From contig NZ_JAPZSV010000002.1 in assembly GCF_027532185.1 (NCBI RefSeq), positions 1 through 64,000 of the forward strand: a stretch of 64,000 nt of DNA, read 5' to 3'. A program made the position numbers and the translations under genes. The stretch comes from Hylemonella sp. (GTDB lineage: Bacteria; Pseudomonadota; Gammaproteobacteria; Burkholderiales; Burkholderiaceae_C). A model generated the notes under the pieces. The model did not search any database. It had not been told where the DNA came from and saw only the letters and a program-made list of their open reading frames with translations. Shown here one piece after another: positions 40,455 through 48,444 of the stretch. Position 1 is the stretch's first letter; each line of letters begins with the position of its first letter.

Positions 40455-41636
40455 ATGCGTCTGAAACAAGTGAATCGTGTCCTGGCCATCGTGGCCGCCG
40501 CAGCCCTGCTGGCTGCCTGCGGCAAGAAGGAGGAGGCCGCCGCCCCTGGCGCCGCCGCACCGATGCCCGTCGTGAAGGTCGGCCATGTGGGGCCGGTCAG
40601 CGGTCCCATCGCCCACCTGGGCAAGGACAACGAGCTGGGCGCACGCATGGCGATCGACGAGCTCAACGCGGCCGGCGTCGTGATCAACGGCCAGAAGGTC
40701 AAGCTCGAGCTCATGGCCGAGGACGACGGTGCCGATCCCAAGCAGGGCACGGCCGTCGCCCAGAAGCTGGTCGATGCCAAGGTGGTCGGCGTGATCGGCC
40801 ACCTGAACTCGGGCACCACGATCCCGGCCTCCAAGATCTACAGCGACGCCGGCGTCCCGCAGATCTCGCCTTCCGCGACCAACCCCAAGTACACCCGCCA
40901 GGGCTACAAGACGGCCTTCCGCGTGGTGGCTGACGACGTGCACCTGGGCAGCACCCTGGGCAAGTACGCTGTCAACACCCTCAAGGCCAAGAACGTGGCC
41001 GTGATCGACGACCGCACGGCCTATGGCCAGGGTGTGGCCGAGGAGTTCACCAAGGCCGCCGAGGCCGCGGGCGCCAAAATCGTGGCCAAGGAATTCACCA
41101 CCGACAAGGCCACCGACTTCAATGCCATCCTGACCAGCATCAAGGGCAAGAAGCCCGACGTGGTCTTCTTCGGCGGCATGGACGCTGTGGGCGGCCCCAT
41201 GCTCAAGCAGATGAAGTCGCTTGGTATCACGGCCAAGTTCATGGGCGGTGACGGCATCTGCACGGCCGAGCTCAGCAAGCTGGCGGGCGACGCCATTGGC
41301 AGCGAGCTGGTCTTCTGCGCCGAGGCCGGTGGTGTCGAGGGCGAGGCCAAGGCTGGCATGGACAAGTTCCGCGCCGACTTCAAGGCCAAGTTCAACGTCG
41401 ACGTGCAGCTCTACGCCCCCTACGTCTACGACGCCACCAAGGTCATGGTCGCCGCGATGGTCAAGGCCGGTTCCTCTGACCCCGCCAAGTACCTGCCGGT
41501 GCTGGCTGCCACTTCCGACTACAAGGGCGTGACCGGCCCGATCGCCTTCGACGAGAAGGGCGACATCAAGAACGGCGCGCTGACCCTGTTCACCTACAAG
41601 GATGGCAAGCGCGAGCAACTGGCCGTGATCCGCTGA
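40455..41636 (+). CDS. LivK-type branched-chain amino-acid-binding lipoprotein
   Basis: A 393-residue type-I binding protein. A lipoprotein signal ends LLAAC with C22, followed by a KKEEAAAPGAAAP tether. The mature domain has VGHVGPVSGPIAHLGKDNE, DDGADPKQGTAVAQKLVD, GHLNSGTTIPASKIY and FRVVADDVHLG, as in LivJ/LivK proteins. It should bind leucine/isoleucine/valine or related acids in the periplasm. No livHMGF genes adjoin it, and it ends in a strong terminator, so it is transcribed alone. Its permease must be elsewhere. GGAG (about 9 bases upstream) supports the ATG. Confidence 0.92.
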   Translation: MRLKQVNRVLAIVAAAALLAACGKKEEAAAPGAAAPMPVVKVGHVGPVSGPIAHLGKDNELGARMAIDELNAAGVVINGQKVKLELMAEDDGADPKQGTAVAQKLVDAKVVGVIGHLNSGTTIPASKIYSDAGVPQISPSATNPKYTRQGYKTAFRVVADDVHLGSTLGKYAVNTLKAKNVAVIDDRTAYGQGVAEEFTKAAEAAGAKIVAKEFTTDKATDFNAILTSIKGKKPDVVFFGGMDAVGGPMLKQMKSLGITAKFMGGDGICTAELSKLAGDAIGSELVFCAEAGGVEGEAKAGMDKFRADFKAKFNVDVQLYAPYVYDATKVMVAAMVKAGSSDPAKYLPVLAATSDYKGVTGPIAFDEKGDIKNGALTLFTYKDGKREQLAVIR

Positions 41637-41653
41637 TCTCTGCCTGACGCCGG

Positions 41654-41684
41654 AAAAAGCGCCCTGCGGGCGCTTTTTCTTTTT
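41654..41684 (+). terminator. Rho-independent terminator of the LivK-type gene
   Basis: A perfect 11-bp stem (AAAAAGCGCCC / GGGCGCTTTTT) with a 3-base loop, followed by a T-rich tail. Confidence 0.93.
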
Positions 41685-41737
41685 CCGTCTCCCATGGCCG
41701 CCAGGAGGGCTCTGGCTCGGTTACAATGGCGGGCTCC

Positions 41738-41828
<91 letters not shown>

Positions 41829-41833
41829 AAAAC

Positions 41834-41865
41834 AAAACCCCGCCTCGGCGGGGTTTTCGTTTTTT
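41834..41865 (+). terminator. Terminator of tRNA-Ser
   Basis: The stem AAAACCCCGCC / GGCGGGGTTTT (41834-41857), then CG and a T6 run, directly follows the tRNA. Confidence 0.9.
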
Positions 41866-41882
41866 GTGGGTTGGGCAGGTGA

Positions 41883-41983
41883 GAACCCTCGCTCGGGTTC
41901 GGTCAAGAACAGTCCGGGGGACTGTTCTTGGACGCGCGTAGCGCGGGGGCGCAGCCCCGAGAAATTCGCGCAAGACGAATTTC
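41883..41983. repeat. Array of five consecutive perfect hairpins downstream of tRNA-Ser
   Basis: In order: GAACCC/GGGTTC (41883-41900); a 12-bp stem CAAGAACAGTCC/GGACTGTTCTTG with a GGG loop (41904-41930); CGCGC/GCGCG (41933-41945); GGGGC/GCCCC (41946-41958); and GAAATTCG/CGAATTTC (41961-41983). No coding potential. It looks like a compound palindromic repeat element of the REP/BIME kind. It occupies most of the gap between the tRNA and the nuclease gene. Confidence 0.75.
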
Positions 41984-42026
41984 GAGCAATCCCGCCTTGC
42001 TGGCAGACATAACGTCGTTGGTGTTC

Positions 42027-42584
42027 ATGCAGACAAGCATTCGTTGGGACGCAGCGGAGATTCCTCTGCGTGTGCAGACATGGTTCCGCAAGACAGCTGC
42101 CCTCGCGGCCCTCCTGCTCGCCTGCCTTTGCCCGCCCGCCCTCTCTGCCACCTACACCGGCCGCGTGGTGGCCATCTCGGACGGCGACACGCTTACCGTG
42201 CTCGACGCCAAACAGCGCCAGCACAAAATCCGCCTCGCCGGCATCGACGCACCGGAGAAGCGCCAGGCCTGGGGCCAGCGGGCGCAGCAGTTCCTGGGCG
42301 AACGCGTGTTCCAGAGGGTGGTCCGCGTCGAGGTCAGCAAGACGGACCGCTACGGGCGCGAGATTGGCAAGGTGTTGCTCGATGGCGATGACATCAACCT
42401 GGAGCTGGTGCGCGCGGGCCTGGCCTGGCATTACCGTGCCTACGAACGCGAGCAGCCGGCCGATGAGCGCGAGCAGTATGCCGAGGCTGAACAGCGGGCG
42501 CGCGAGCGTCGGCAGGGTTTGTGGAGCGATACGCAACCGGTCGCGCCCTGGGACTTCCGCCGCCGCGGGCGATCAGGTTCCTGA
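42027..42584 (+). CDS. Secreted thermonuclease-family (SNase-like) nuclease
   Basis: A staphylococcal-nuclease-fold protein of 185 residues from ATG 42027. A GTG at 42072 is a good alternative because it gives a compact signal peptide (QTWFRKTAALAALLLACLCP ... ALSA). Catalytic features are DGDTLTV (calcium site), KIRLAGIDAPE with the Arg and Glu, and DRYGREIGKV with the second Arg. It should cut DNA/RNA in the periplasm or medium. The C-terminal 40 residues are Arg/Glu-rich. It lies after the hairpin array and converges with rarD. Confidence 0.88.
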   Translation: MQTSIRWDAAEIPLRVQTWFRKTAALAALLLACLCPPALSATYTGRVVAISDGDTLTVLDAKQRQHKIRLAGIDAPEKRQAWGQRAQQFLGERVFQRVVRVEVSKTDRYGREIGKVLLDGDDINLELVRAGLAWHYRAYEREQPADEREQYAEAEQRARERRQGLWSDTQPVAPWDFRRRGRSGS

Positions 42585-42596
42585 GACGCAAAACAC

Positions 42597-43475
42597 TCAG
42601 CGCCGACGCAGGCGGCGCAACCCTTCGATGAGCAACAGGCCCACGGCGAGCCAGATCGGCCCATAGGTCCAGACCTGGCCGGTGGCGATGCGTTCACCCA
42701 GCAGCAGGGCCACGGCCACCAGCAACATGGGCTCGACGTAACCCAGCAGACCGAACAGGCCCAGTGGCAGCAGGCGGCTGGACAGGATGTAGCTCACCAG
42801 CGCGCTGGCGCTGATGATCCCGAGCAGGGGCACCAGCAGGCCTAGCAAGGGGCGCTGCATATAGACGCCGATGCCTTCGGCCGACAGCGCGAACGCGGTG
42901 GCGGGTGGCAGCATGAAGAGCAGGTCGAACCAGAGGCCGCCCAGATGATCCGTGCGGTAATGCCGACGCAGCAGGAAGTACAGCGGATAGCCGATCACGA
43001 CCACCGCCGCAGGCCAGGAGAACTGCGCGACGCGCCAGAGCTCGTGCAGCACACCCGCAGCGGCGCAGCCCACGGCCAGCTGCTGCAGGCGCGTGAGCCG
43101 CTCGCCGTAAACCCAGCGGCCGGCCAGCACCATGGACAGCGGCAGCATGAAGTAGCCCAGCGAGACTTCGAGCGCACGCCCGTTGGGCGGCGCCCAGAGA
43201 AAGAGCCACAGCTGCACGCCCAGCAGGGCAGCCGAGGCCGGTAGCACCAGCCAGAGTACGGGCTCATGGCGCAGCCGCTCGGTGGTGGCACGCACAAGCT
43301 GCCAGTCGCCGCTCCAGCGCAGGAAGAGCGCGAGCAGGGGCACCGTCAGCAGCATGCGCCAGCCGAAGATCTGCTCGCCGCTCAGCGGCGCGAGCAGGGC
43401 ACTGAGGTAATACATCGCCCCGAACAACACGGAGGCGAGCACCGACAGGGCCACGCCCCGGGCGACGGGCGACAC
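42597..43475 (-). CDS. rarD: RarD-type EamA-family permease
   Basis: A 292-residue, ten-helix DMT carrier of the RarD branch (named for chloramphenicol sensitivity in Pseudomonas). Typical features are the start RGVALSVLASVLFGAMYYLS, NGRALEVSLGYFMLPL and VYGERLTRLQ, then the second half ending ILSSRLLPLGLFGLLGYVEP. Transport substrate unknown. It is 6 bp downstream of the SPFH gene on the same strand and may be in its operon. Confidence 0.88.
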   Translation of the reverse strand: MSPVARGVALSVLASVLFGAMYYLSALLAPLSGEQIFGWRMLLTVPLLALFLRWSGDWQLVRATTERLRHEPVLWLVLPASAALLGVQLWLFLWAPPNGRALEVSLGYFMLPLSMVLAGRWVYGERLTRLQQLAVGCAAAGVLHELWRVAQFSWPAAVVVIGYPLYFLLRRHYRTDHLGGLWFDLLFMLPPATAFALSAEGIGVYMQRPLLGLLVPLLGIISASALVSYILSSRLLPLGLFGLLGYVEPMLLVAVALLLGERIATGQVWTYGPIWLAVGLLLIEGLRRLRRR

Positions 43476-43481
43476 GGGGAC

Positions 43482-44399
43482 TTATTTGCTGGCGCCACCC
43501 TGGCGTACCAGGGTCATGGCCGAGCCGATCAAGGCGGAGACCTCGCTCATATTGCCGGGCACGATGAGGGTGGTGGTGGCATCCGCGGCCACGTTGGCAT
43601 AGGCATCGACGGCCTTCTCGGCCACCTTGAGCTGTACGGCCTGCTCACCACCGGGCTGGCGGATGGCGCTGGCCACGCGCTCGATGGCCTCGGCCGTGGC
43701 CTGGGCGACGGCACGGATGGACTCGGCCTCGCCCTGGGCCTTGTTGATCGCCGCCTGCTTCTCGCCCTCGGAGCGGGCGATGAAGGCCTCGCGTTCACCG
43801 GTGGCGATGTTGATCTGCTCCTGGCGCCGGCCTTCAGAGGCGGCGATCAGGGCGCGCTTCTCGCGCTCGGCCGTGATCTGCTGCTGCATGGCGTGCAGGA
43901 TTTCCTTCGGCGGCGTCAGGTCCTTGATCTCGTAGCGCAGCACCTTGACGCCCCAGTTCAGCGCCGCCTCGTCGATGGCCTGGACCACCTGGGCGTTGAT
44001 GATGTCGCGTTCCTCGAAGGTCTTGTCGAGTTCCAGCTTGCCGATCACGCTGCGCAGCGTGGTCTGGGCCAGCTGGGTCACGGCCACGATGTAGTTGGAG
44101 GAGCCGTAGCTCGCACGCATGGGGTCGGTGACCTGGAAGTAGAGGATGCCGTCGACCTGCAGCTGCGTGTTGTCGCGCGTGATGCAGACCTGGCTGGGCA
44201 CGTCGAGCGGGATTTCCTTGAGGCTGTGCTTGTAGGCCACCTTGTCGATGAAGGGGAAGATGAAGTTCAGGCCTGGCGTCAGCGCACCGTGGTACTTGCC
44301 CAAGCGCTCGATCACCCAGGCGTTCTGCTGGGGCACGACCTTGACGGAGCGGGTGATGAAGATGACGGCAATGACGAGCAGGACGATGGCGATTTCCAT
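43482..44399 (-). CDS. qmcA: SPFH/stomatin-like membrane scaffold protein (QmcA-like)
   Basis: A 305-residue band-7 protein. An N-terminal membrane anchor (MEIAIVLLVIAVIFI) is followed by the SPFH domain (about 20-190, VVPQQNAWVIERLGKYHGAL ... YRYEIKDLTPP region) and a long C-terminal coiled coil rich in Ala, Glu and Arg (ITAEREKRALIAASEGRRQ). Such proteins form membrane microdomain cages and often control proteases. The upstream gene encodes an NfeD-type partner with 23 bp between, the usual pairing. ATG 44399 is chosen because upstream codons overlap nfeD. Confidence 0.92.
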   Translation of the reverse strand: MEIAIVLLVIAVIFITRSVKVVPQQNAWVIERLGKYHGALTPGLNFIFPFIDKVAYKHSLKEIPLDVPSQVCITRDNTQLQVDGILYFQVTDPMRASYGSSNYIVAVTQLAQTTLRSVIGKLELDKTFEERDIINAQVVQAIDEAALNWGVKVLRYEIKDLTPPKEILHAMQQQITAEREKRALIAASEGRRQEQINIATGEREAFIARSEGEKQAAINKAQGEAESIRAVAQATAEAIERVASAIRQPGGEQAVQLKVAEKAVDAYANVAADATTTLIVPGNMSEVSALIGSAMTLVRQGGASK

Positions 44400-44422
44400 G
44401 AAGGTCTCCCCAGGATTGGTTT

Positions 44423-44857
44423 TCAGGCGGTGATCTTGGCCACGAGCAGCTGGCTGCCGCGCACCTCGACGATACGATACGCGCCGCTGTCTGCGGCCGG
44501 CTGGCCGGGTGCGGGCAGGGCGGTCCACTGGGCGCCGCGGTACTTCACGCTGGCCGTGCCGTCAGGGCTCCAGGCCGCGATGTGCACCGTCTCGCCCACG
44601 TCGAGGTTGACGTCGGGGTTGGCGTTGGCCGGCGCAGCGTCCTTGGGCCGGCGGCGCAGCAGATGCCAGGCCAGCACGGCGCCTCCCCCGACGAGGGCGG
44701 CCGCCACCACCTGCAGCGCGCTGCCCAGTCCCAGGTGCGCCGCCACGGCCCCAGCAGCCAGGCCCAGGGCCAGCATGAGCAAATAGAAGGTGCCGGTGAC
44801 GAGCTCGGCCGCCACCAGGATGCCGGCGGCCAGCCACCAGAGGGTCGTGTCGGCCAT
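44423..44857 (-). CDS. NfeD-family membrane protein, partner of the SPFH protein
   Basis: A 144-residue short-form NfeD. Three or so hydrophobic helices (LWWLAAGILVAAELVTGTFY, LMLALGLAAGAVAA and the next) are followed by an OB-fold domain (about 85-144, VGETVHIAAWSPDGTASVKYR ... GAYRIVEVRGSQLLVAKI). It lacks the N-terminal ClpP-like protease of long NfeDs. An AAGGAGAGG ribosome site lies upstream of ATG 44857. A MITE-like element begins only 13 bp upstream of the start codon, so the native promoter has been displaced or is supplied by that element. Confidence 0.9.
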   Translation of the reverse strand: MADTTLWWLAAGILVAAELVTGTFYLLMLALGLAAGAVAAHLGLGSALQVVAAALVGGGAVLAWHLLRRRPKDAAPANANPDVNLDVGETVHIAAWSPDGTASVKYRGAQWTALPAPGQPAADSGAYRIVEVRGSQLLVAKITA

Positions 44858-44870
44858 GTGTCCTCTCCTT

Positions 44871-45137
44871 GGGGTCTGTTCACACCCATTTCTCAAGTGC
44901 GAACGAGGTTAAAACAGCGCCAATCTAGGCGCGCGACGATGCCCAGGCTGCCGCCTGGGCGAGGAGTGCAACAACGAGTGGCACTGTTTTAACCCCGTTC
45001 CCTCCGGGTTGCGGCCAAAAAAGCCATGCGGGGTGTTGCGTAGCCTTGCCGGAGGTTACTCCGGCTGCGACTACGCGCCTACCGCATGGCATTTTTGATC
45101 CGCAACGCACCTTGAGAAATGGGTGTGAACAGACCCC
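44871..45137. mobile_element. 267-bp MITE-like element with 27-bp perfect terminal inverted repeats
   Basis: Bases 44871-44897 (starting GGGGTCTGTTCACACCC) are the exact reverse complement of 45111-45137. Nested inside are GGTTAAAACAG (44907-44917) / CTGTTTTAACC (44984-44994); the hairpin GCCCAGG/CCTGGGC (44941-44960); an imperfect 24-bp pair 45008-45031 / 45082-45106 (GTTGCGG...GCCATGCGG); GCGTAG/CTACGC (45038-45043/45071-45076); and GCCGGAG-gtta-CTCCGGC (45048-45065). No open frame is large enough for a transposase. A target-site duplication is not clear. With flanks it fills the 411-bp gene-free gap 44858-45268. Confidence 0.82.
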
Positions 45138-45268
45138 TCCTATGAAGCGTTGTGTTCCAATTGCGACATTCTGCGGCAAATCCCGCGACAGTCTGAGGTC
45201 CGTCCGGGATTAATTCGTACACTTCGCGCTCATTTTTCTTTTTCCCATTCCTGCCCGGGGCCTGGTCC

Positions 45269-47545
45269 ATGAAATTTCGTTTTCCCATCGTCATCATCGA
45301 CGAAGACTTCCGTTCCGAGAACACTTCAGGCTTGGGTATCCGGGCCATGGCCCAGGCCATCGAAGCCGAGGGCTTCGAGGTGGTGGGGGTGACCAGCTAC
45401 GGCGACCTGTCGCAGTTCGCCCAGCAGCAGAGCCGCGCGAGCGCCTTCATCCTCTCCATCGACGATGAGGAGTTCACCCCCGGCCCCGACCTGGACCCCG
45501 CGGTGCTGAACCTGCGCACCTTCATCGAGGAAGTGCGCCGCAAGAACGCCGATGTGCCGATCTACATCTACGGCGAGACCAAGACCAGCCGCCACCTGCC
45601 CAACGACATCCTGCGTGAGCTGCACGGCTTCATCCACATGTTCGAAGACACGCCGGAGTTCGTGGCGCGTCACATCATCCGCGAGGCCAAGAGCTATCTG
45701 GAGGGCGTGCAACCGCCGTTCTTCAAGGCCCTGCTCGATTACGCCGAGGACGGCTCCTACTCCTGGCACTGCCCGGGGCACTCGGGTGGCGTGGCCTTCC
45801 TCAAGAGCCCGGTGGGTCAGATGTACCACCAGTTCTATGGCGAGAACATGCTGCGCGCCGACGTCTGCAATGCGGTGGAGGAACTGGGCCAGCTGCTGGA
45901 CCACAATGGCGCCATCGGCGAGAGCGAACGCAATGCGGCGCGCATCTTCAACGCCGACCACTGCTACTTCGTGACCAATGGCACCAGCACCTCGAACAAG
46001 ATGGTCTGGCACCACGCGGTCGCGCCGGGAGATGTGGTGGTGGTGGACCGCAACTGCCACAAGTCCATCCTGCACGCCATCATCATGACGGGGGCCATCC
46101 CCGTCTTCCTCAAGCCCACGCGTAACCACTTCGGCATCATCGGCCCGATCCCGCAGAGCGAGTTCGAGCCCGCGGCCATCGAGGCCAAGATCAAGGCCAA
46201 CCCCCTGCTCAAGGGCGTGGACCCCAAGAAGGTCAAGCCGCGCATCCTCACCATCACGCAGTCGACCTACGATGGTGTGCTCTACAACACCGAGACCATC
46301 AAGGGCCTGCTCGACGGCTACGTCGACAACCTGCACTTCGACGAGGCCTGGCTGCCGCACGCGGCCTTCCACCCCTTCTATGGCCGCTACCACGCCATGG
46401 GCAAGAAGCGCGCACGGCCCAAGAGCTCCATGGTCTATGCCACTCAGTCCATCCACAAGCTGCTGGCCGGCATCAGCCAGGCCAGCCATGTGCTGGTGCA
46501 GGACTCGGAGAACACGAAGCTGGACCACCACCTCTTCAATGAGGCCTACCTGATGCACACCAGCACCAGCCCGCAGTACAGCATCATTGCCAGCTGCGAC
46601 GTGGCCGCTGCCATGATGGAGCCGCCCGGCGGCACCGCGCTGGTGGAAGAGAGCATCATGGAGTCGCTCAACTTCCGCCGTGCCATGCGCAAGGTGGCCG
46701 AGGAGTACGGCAAGGATTGGTGGTTCAAGGTCTGGGGCCCGGACAAGCTGGTCGAGGAGGGCGTGGGCGCGGCCGAGGACTGGATCATCCGCAGCGACGG
46801 CCGCAGCACCAAGAACGGCAGCAAGTGGCACGGTTTCGGTCAGCTGGCCGACGGCTTCAACATGCTGGATCCGATCAAGGCCACCATCGTGACGCCCGGC
46901 CTGAACCTGGACGGCAAGTTCGACAAGACCGGCATCCCGGCCTCCATCGTGACCAAGTTCCTCGCGGAGCACGGCGTGGTGGTGGAGAAGACGGGCCTGT
47001 ACAGCTTCTTCATCATGTTCACCATCGGCATCACCAAGGGCCGCTGGAACACGCTGCTGACCGCGCTGCAGCAGTTCAAGGACGACTACGACAAGAACCA
47101 GCCCATGTGGCGCATCATGCCGGAGTTCTGCAAGAAGCAGCCCAAGTACGAGCGCATGGGCCTGCGTGACCTGTGCCAGTTCATCCACGAGATGTACGCC
47201 AAGTACGACATCGCGCGTCTGACCACCGAGATGTACCTGAGCGATCTCAAACCGGCCATGAACCCCAGCGAGGCCTATTCGCACATCGCGCACCGCAAGA
47301 CCGAGCGGGTGGAGATCGACCAGCTCGAAGGCCGCATCACCGTGGGCCTGGTCACACCTTACCCGCCGGGCATCCCGCTGCTGATCCCTGGCGAGGTCTT
47401 CAACCGCAAGATTGTGGATTACCTCAAGTTCGCGCGCGAGTTCAATGCCCAGTGCCCGGGCTTCGAGACCGACATCCACGGCCTGGTGGAAGAGACTGGC
47501 GCGGATGGCAAGAAGCACTACTACGCGGATTGCGTGAAGGTCTGA
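45269..47545 (+). CDS. Orn/Lys/Arg decarboxylase (PLP, fold type I, biodegradative type)
   Basis: A 758-residue enzyme of the CadA/AdiA/SpeF class. An N-terminal receiver-like wing domain (about 1-130) precedes a large PLP domain with the lysine K397 in YATQSIHKLLAG. Further motifs are WHCPGHSGGVAF, FVTNGTSTSNK and HFDEAWLPHAAFHPFY. The C-terminal domain ends ITVGLVTPYPPGIPLLIPGE. It converts lysine, ornithine or arginine to the diamine (or agmatine) plus CO2. The motifs do not settle which substrate; arginine or lysine is most likely from length. No antiporter (CadB/AdiC) is adjacent. The upstream region is occupied by the MITE-like element. Confidence 0.9.
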   Translation: MKFRFPIVIIDEDFRSENTSGLGIRAMAQAIEAEGFEVVGVTSYGDLSQFAQQQSRASAFILSIDDEEFTPGPDLDPAVLNLRTFIEEVRRKNADVPIYIYGETKTSRHLPNDILRELHGFIHMFEDTPEFVARHIIREAKSYLEGVQPPFFKALLDYAEDGSYSWHCPGHSGGVAFLKSPVGQMYHQFYGENMLRADVCNAVEELGQLLDHNGAIGESERNAARIFNADHCYFVTNGTSTSNKMVWHHAVAPGDVVVVDRNCHKSILHAIIMTGAIPVFLKPTRNHFGIIGPIPQSEFEPAAIEAKIKANPLLKGVDPKKVKPRILTITQSTYDGVLYNTETIKGLLDGYVDNLHFDEAWLPHAAFHPFYGRYHAMGKKRARPKSSMVYATQSIHKLLAGISQASHVLVQDSENTKLDHHLFNEAYLMHTSTSPQYSIIASCDVAAAMMEPPGGTALVEESIMESLNFRRAMRKVAEEYGKDWWFKVWGPDKLVEEGVGAAEDWIIRSDGRSTKNGSKWHGFGQLADGFNMLDPIKATIVTPGLNLDGKFDKTGIPASIVTKFLAEHGVVVEKTGLYSFFIMFTIGITKGRWNTLLTALQQFKDDYDKNQPMWRIMPEFCKKQPKYERMGLRDLCQFIHEMYAKYDIARLTTEMYLSDLKPAMNPSEAYSHIAHRKTERVEIDQLEGRITVGLVTPYPPGIPLLIPGEVFNRKIVDYLKFAREFNAQCPGFETDIHGLVEETGADGKKHYYADCVKV

Positions 47546-47560
47546 GCCATAGGCCCCATG

Positions 47561-47599
47561 CCATAAAAAACGCCCCGCGATGCGGGGCGTTTTTTATGG
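47561..47599. terminator. Bidirectional terminator between the decarboxylase gene and fabI
   Basis: An 18-bp perfect stem (CCATAAAAAACGCCCCGC, 47561-47578, with its complement 47582-47599) and a GAT loop, with A-run and T-run at the outer ends. It can serve both convergent genes. Confidence 0.93.
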
Positions 47600-47611
47600 G
47601 GCCGGTGCGGC

Positions 47612-48406
47612 TTATTCGACGATGGCCACGGCCGTCTGGCTGAAGCCGCCATCCACATAGGTGATCTCGGCGGTCACCCCCGCGGCCAGGTCGCTCATCA
47701 GGAAGGCGGCCACATTGCCCACGTCCTCGATGGTCACGTTGCGGCGCAGGGGCGAGGCATTGGCCACCACGCCCAGCAGCTTGGAGAAGTCCTTGATGCC
47801 GCTCGCGGCCAGGGTCTTGATGGGGCCGGCGCTGATGCCGTTGGCGCGCATGCTGCGACCATCGGGCAGCTTGCCCACGGCTTCGGCCAGGTAACGCACC
47901 GAGGCTTCCAGGCTGGCCTTGGCCAGGCCCATGGTGTTGTAGTTGGGGATGGCACGCAGGGCGCCCAGGTAGCTCAGGGTCAGCAGGGCCGACTTGTCGT
48001 TCAGGTAGGGCAGGGCGGCCTTGGCCATGGCCGGGAAGCTGTAGGCGCTGATGTCGTGGGCGATGCGAAAGCCCTCGCGTGTCAGGCCATCGAGGAAGTT
48101 GCCGGCAATGGCTTCGCGCGGTGCGAAACCAATGCTGTGTACAAAACCGTCGAAGGTGGGCCAGTGGGCCGACAGGTCCTCGAACAGCTTCTCGATCTGG
48201 GCGTCATCACCGACGTCGCAGTCGAAGACCAGCTTGGAGTTGAAGTCGGCGGCGAACTCGGTGATGCGGTCCTTGAAACGCTCGCCCACATAGCTGAAGG
48301 CCAGCTCGGCACCCTGCTCGTGGCAGGCCTTGGCGATGCCGTAGGCGATGGAGCGGTTGCTCAGCACGCCGGTGATCAGAAACTTCTTGCCGGTCAGGAA
48401 TCCCAT
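47612..48406 (-). CDS. fabI: Enoyl-[acyl-carrier-protein] reductase (NADH), FabI
   Basis: A 264-residue divergent short-chain dehydrogenase catalysing the last reduction in each fatty-acid elongation cycle; the target of triclosan. It starts [19 protein letters not shown] (48406) with the NAD-binding G-x5-S-I-A-x-G pattern ([10 protein letters not shown]). The FabI-type catalytic Y-x6-K is YNTMGLAK, with LTLSYLGA ahead of it. Length matches E. coli FabI (262). In-frame upstream codons extend into yejA and are rejected. It is divergent from yejA with only 38 bp between the two starts. Confidence 0.96.
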   Translation of the reverse strand: MGFLTGKKFLITGVLSNRSIAYGIAKACHEQGAELAFSYVGERFKDRITEFAADFNSKLVFDCDVGDDAQIEKLFEDLSAHWPTFDGFVHSIGFAPREAIAGNFLDGLTREGFRIAHDISAYSFPAMAKAALPYLNDKSALLTLSYLGALRAIPNYNTMGLAKASLEASVRYLAEAVGKLPDGRSMRANGISAGPIKTLAASGIKDFSKLLGVVANASPLRRNVTIEDVGNVAAFLMSDLAAGVTAEITYVDGGFSQTAVAIVE

Positions 48407-48444
48407 GTTTTTCTCGGTAGTCAATTTACGGGCAGAATTGTCGC

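Noticed and set aside
44871-45137. CRISPR array suspected from repeated palindromes
   Set aside because: The repeats are nested inverted pairs and not direct repeats with regular spacers, and no cas gene is present.
45326-47518. 730-codon minus-strand open frame opposite the decarboxylase gene
   Set aside because: Antisense mirror with repetitive composition. The plus-strand PLP enzyme is unmistakable.
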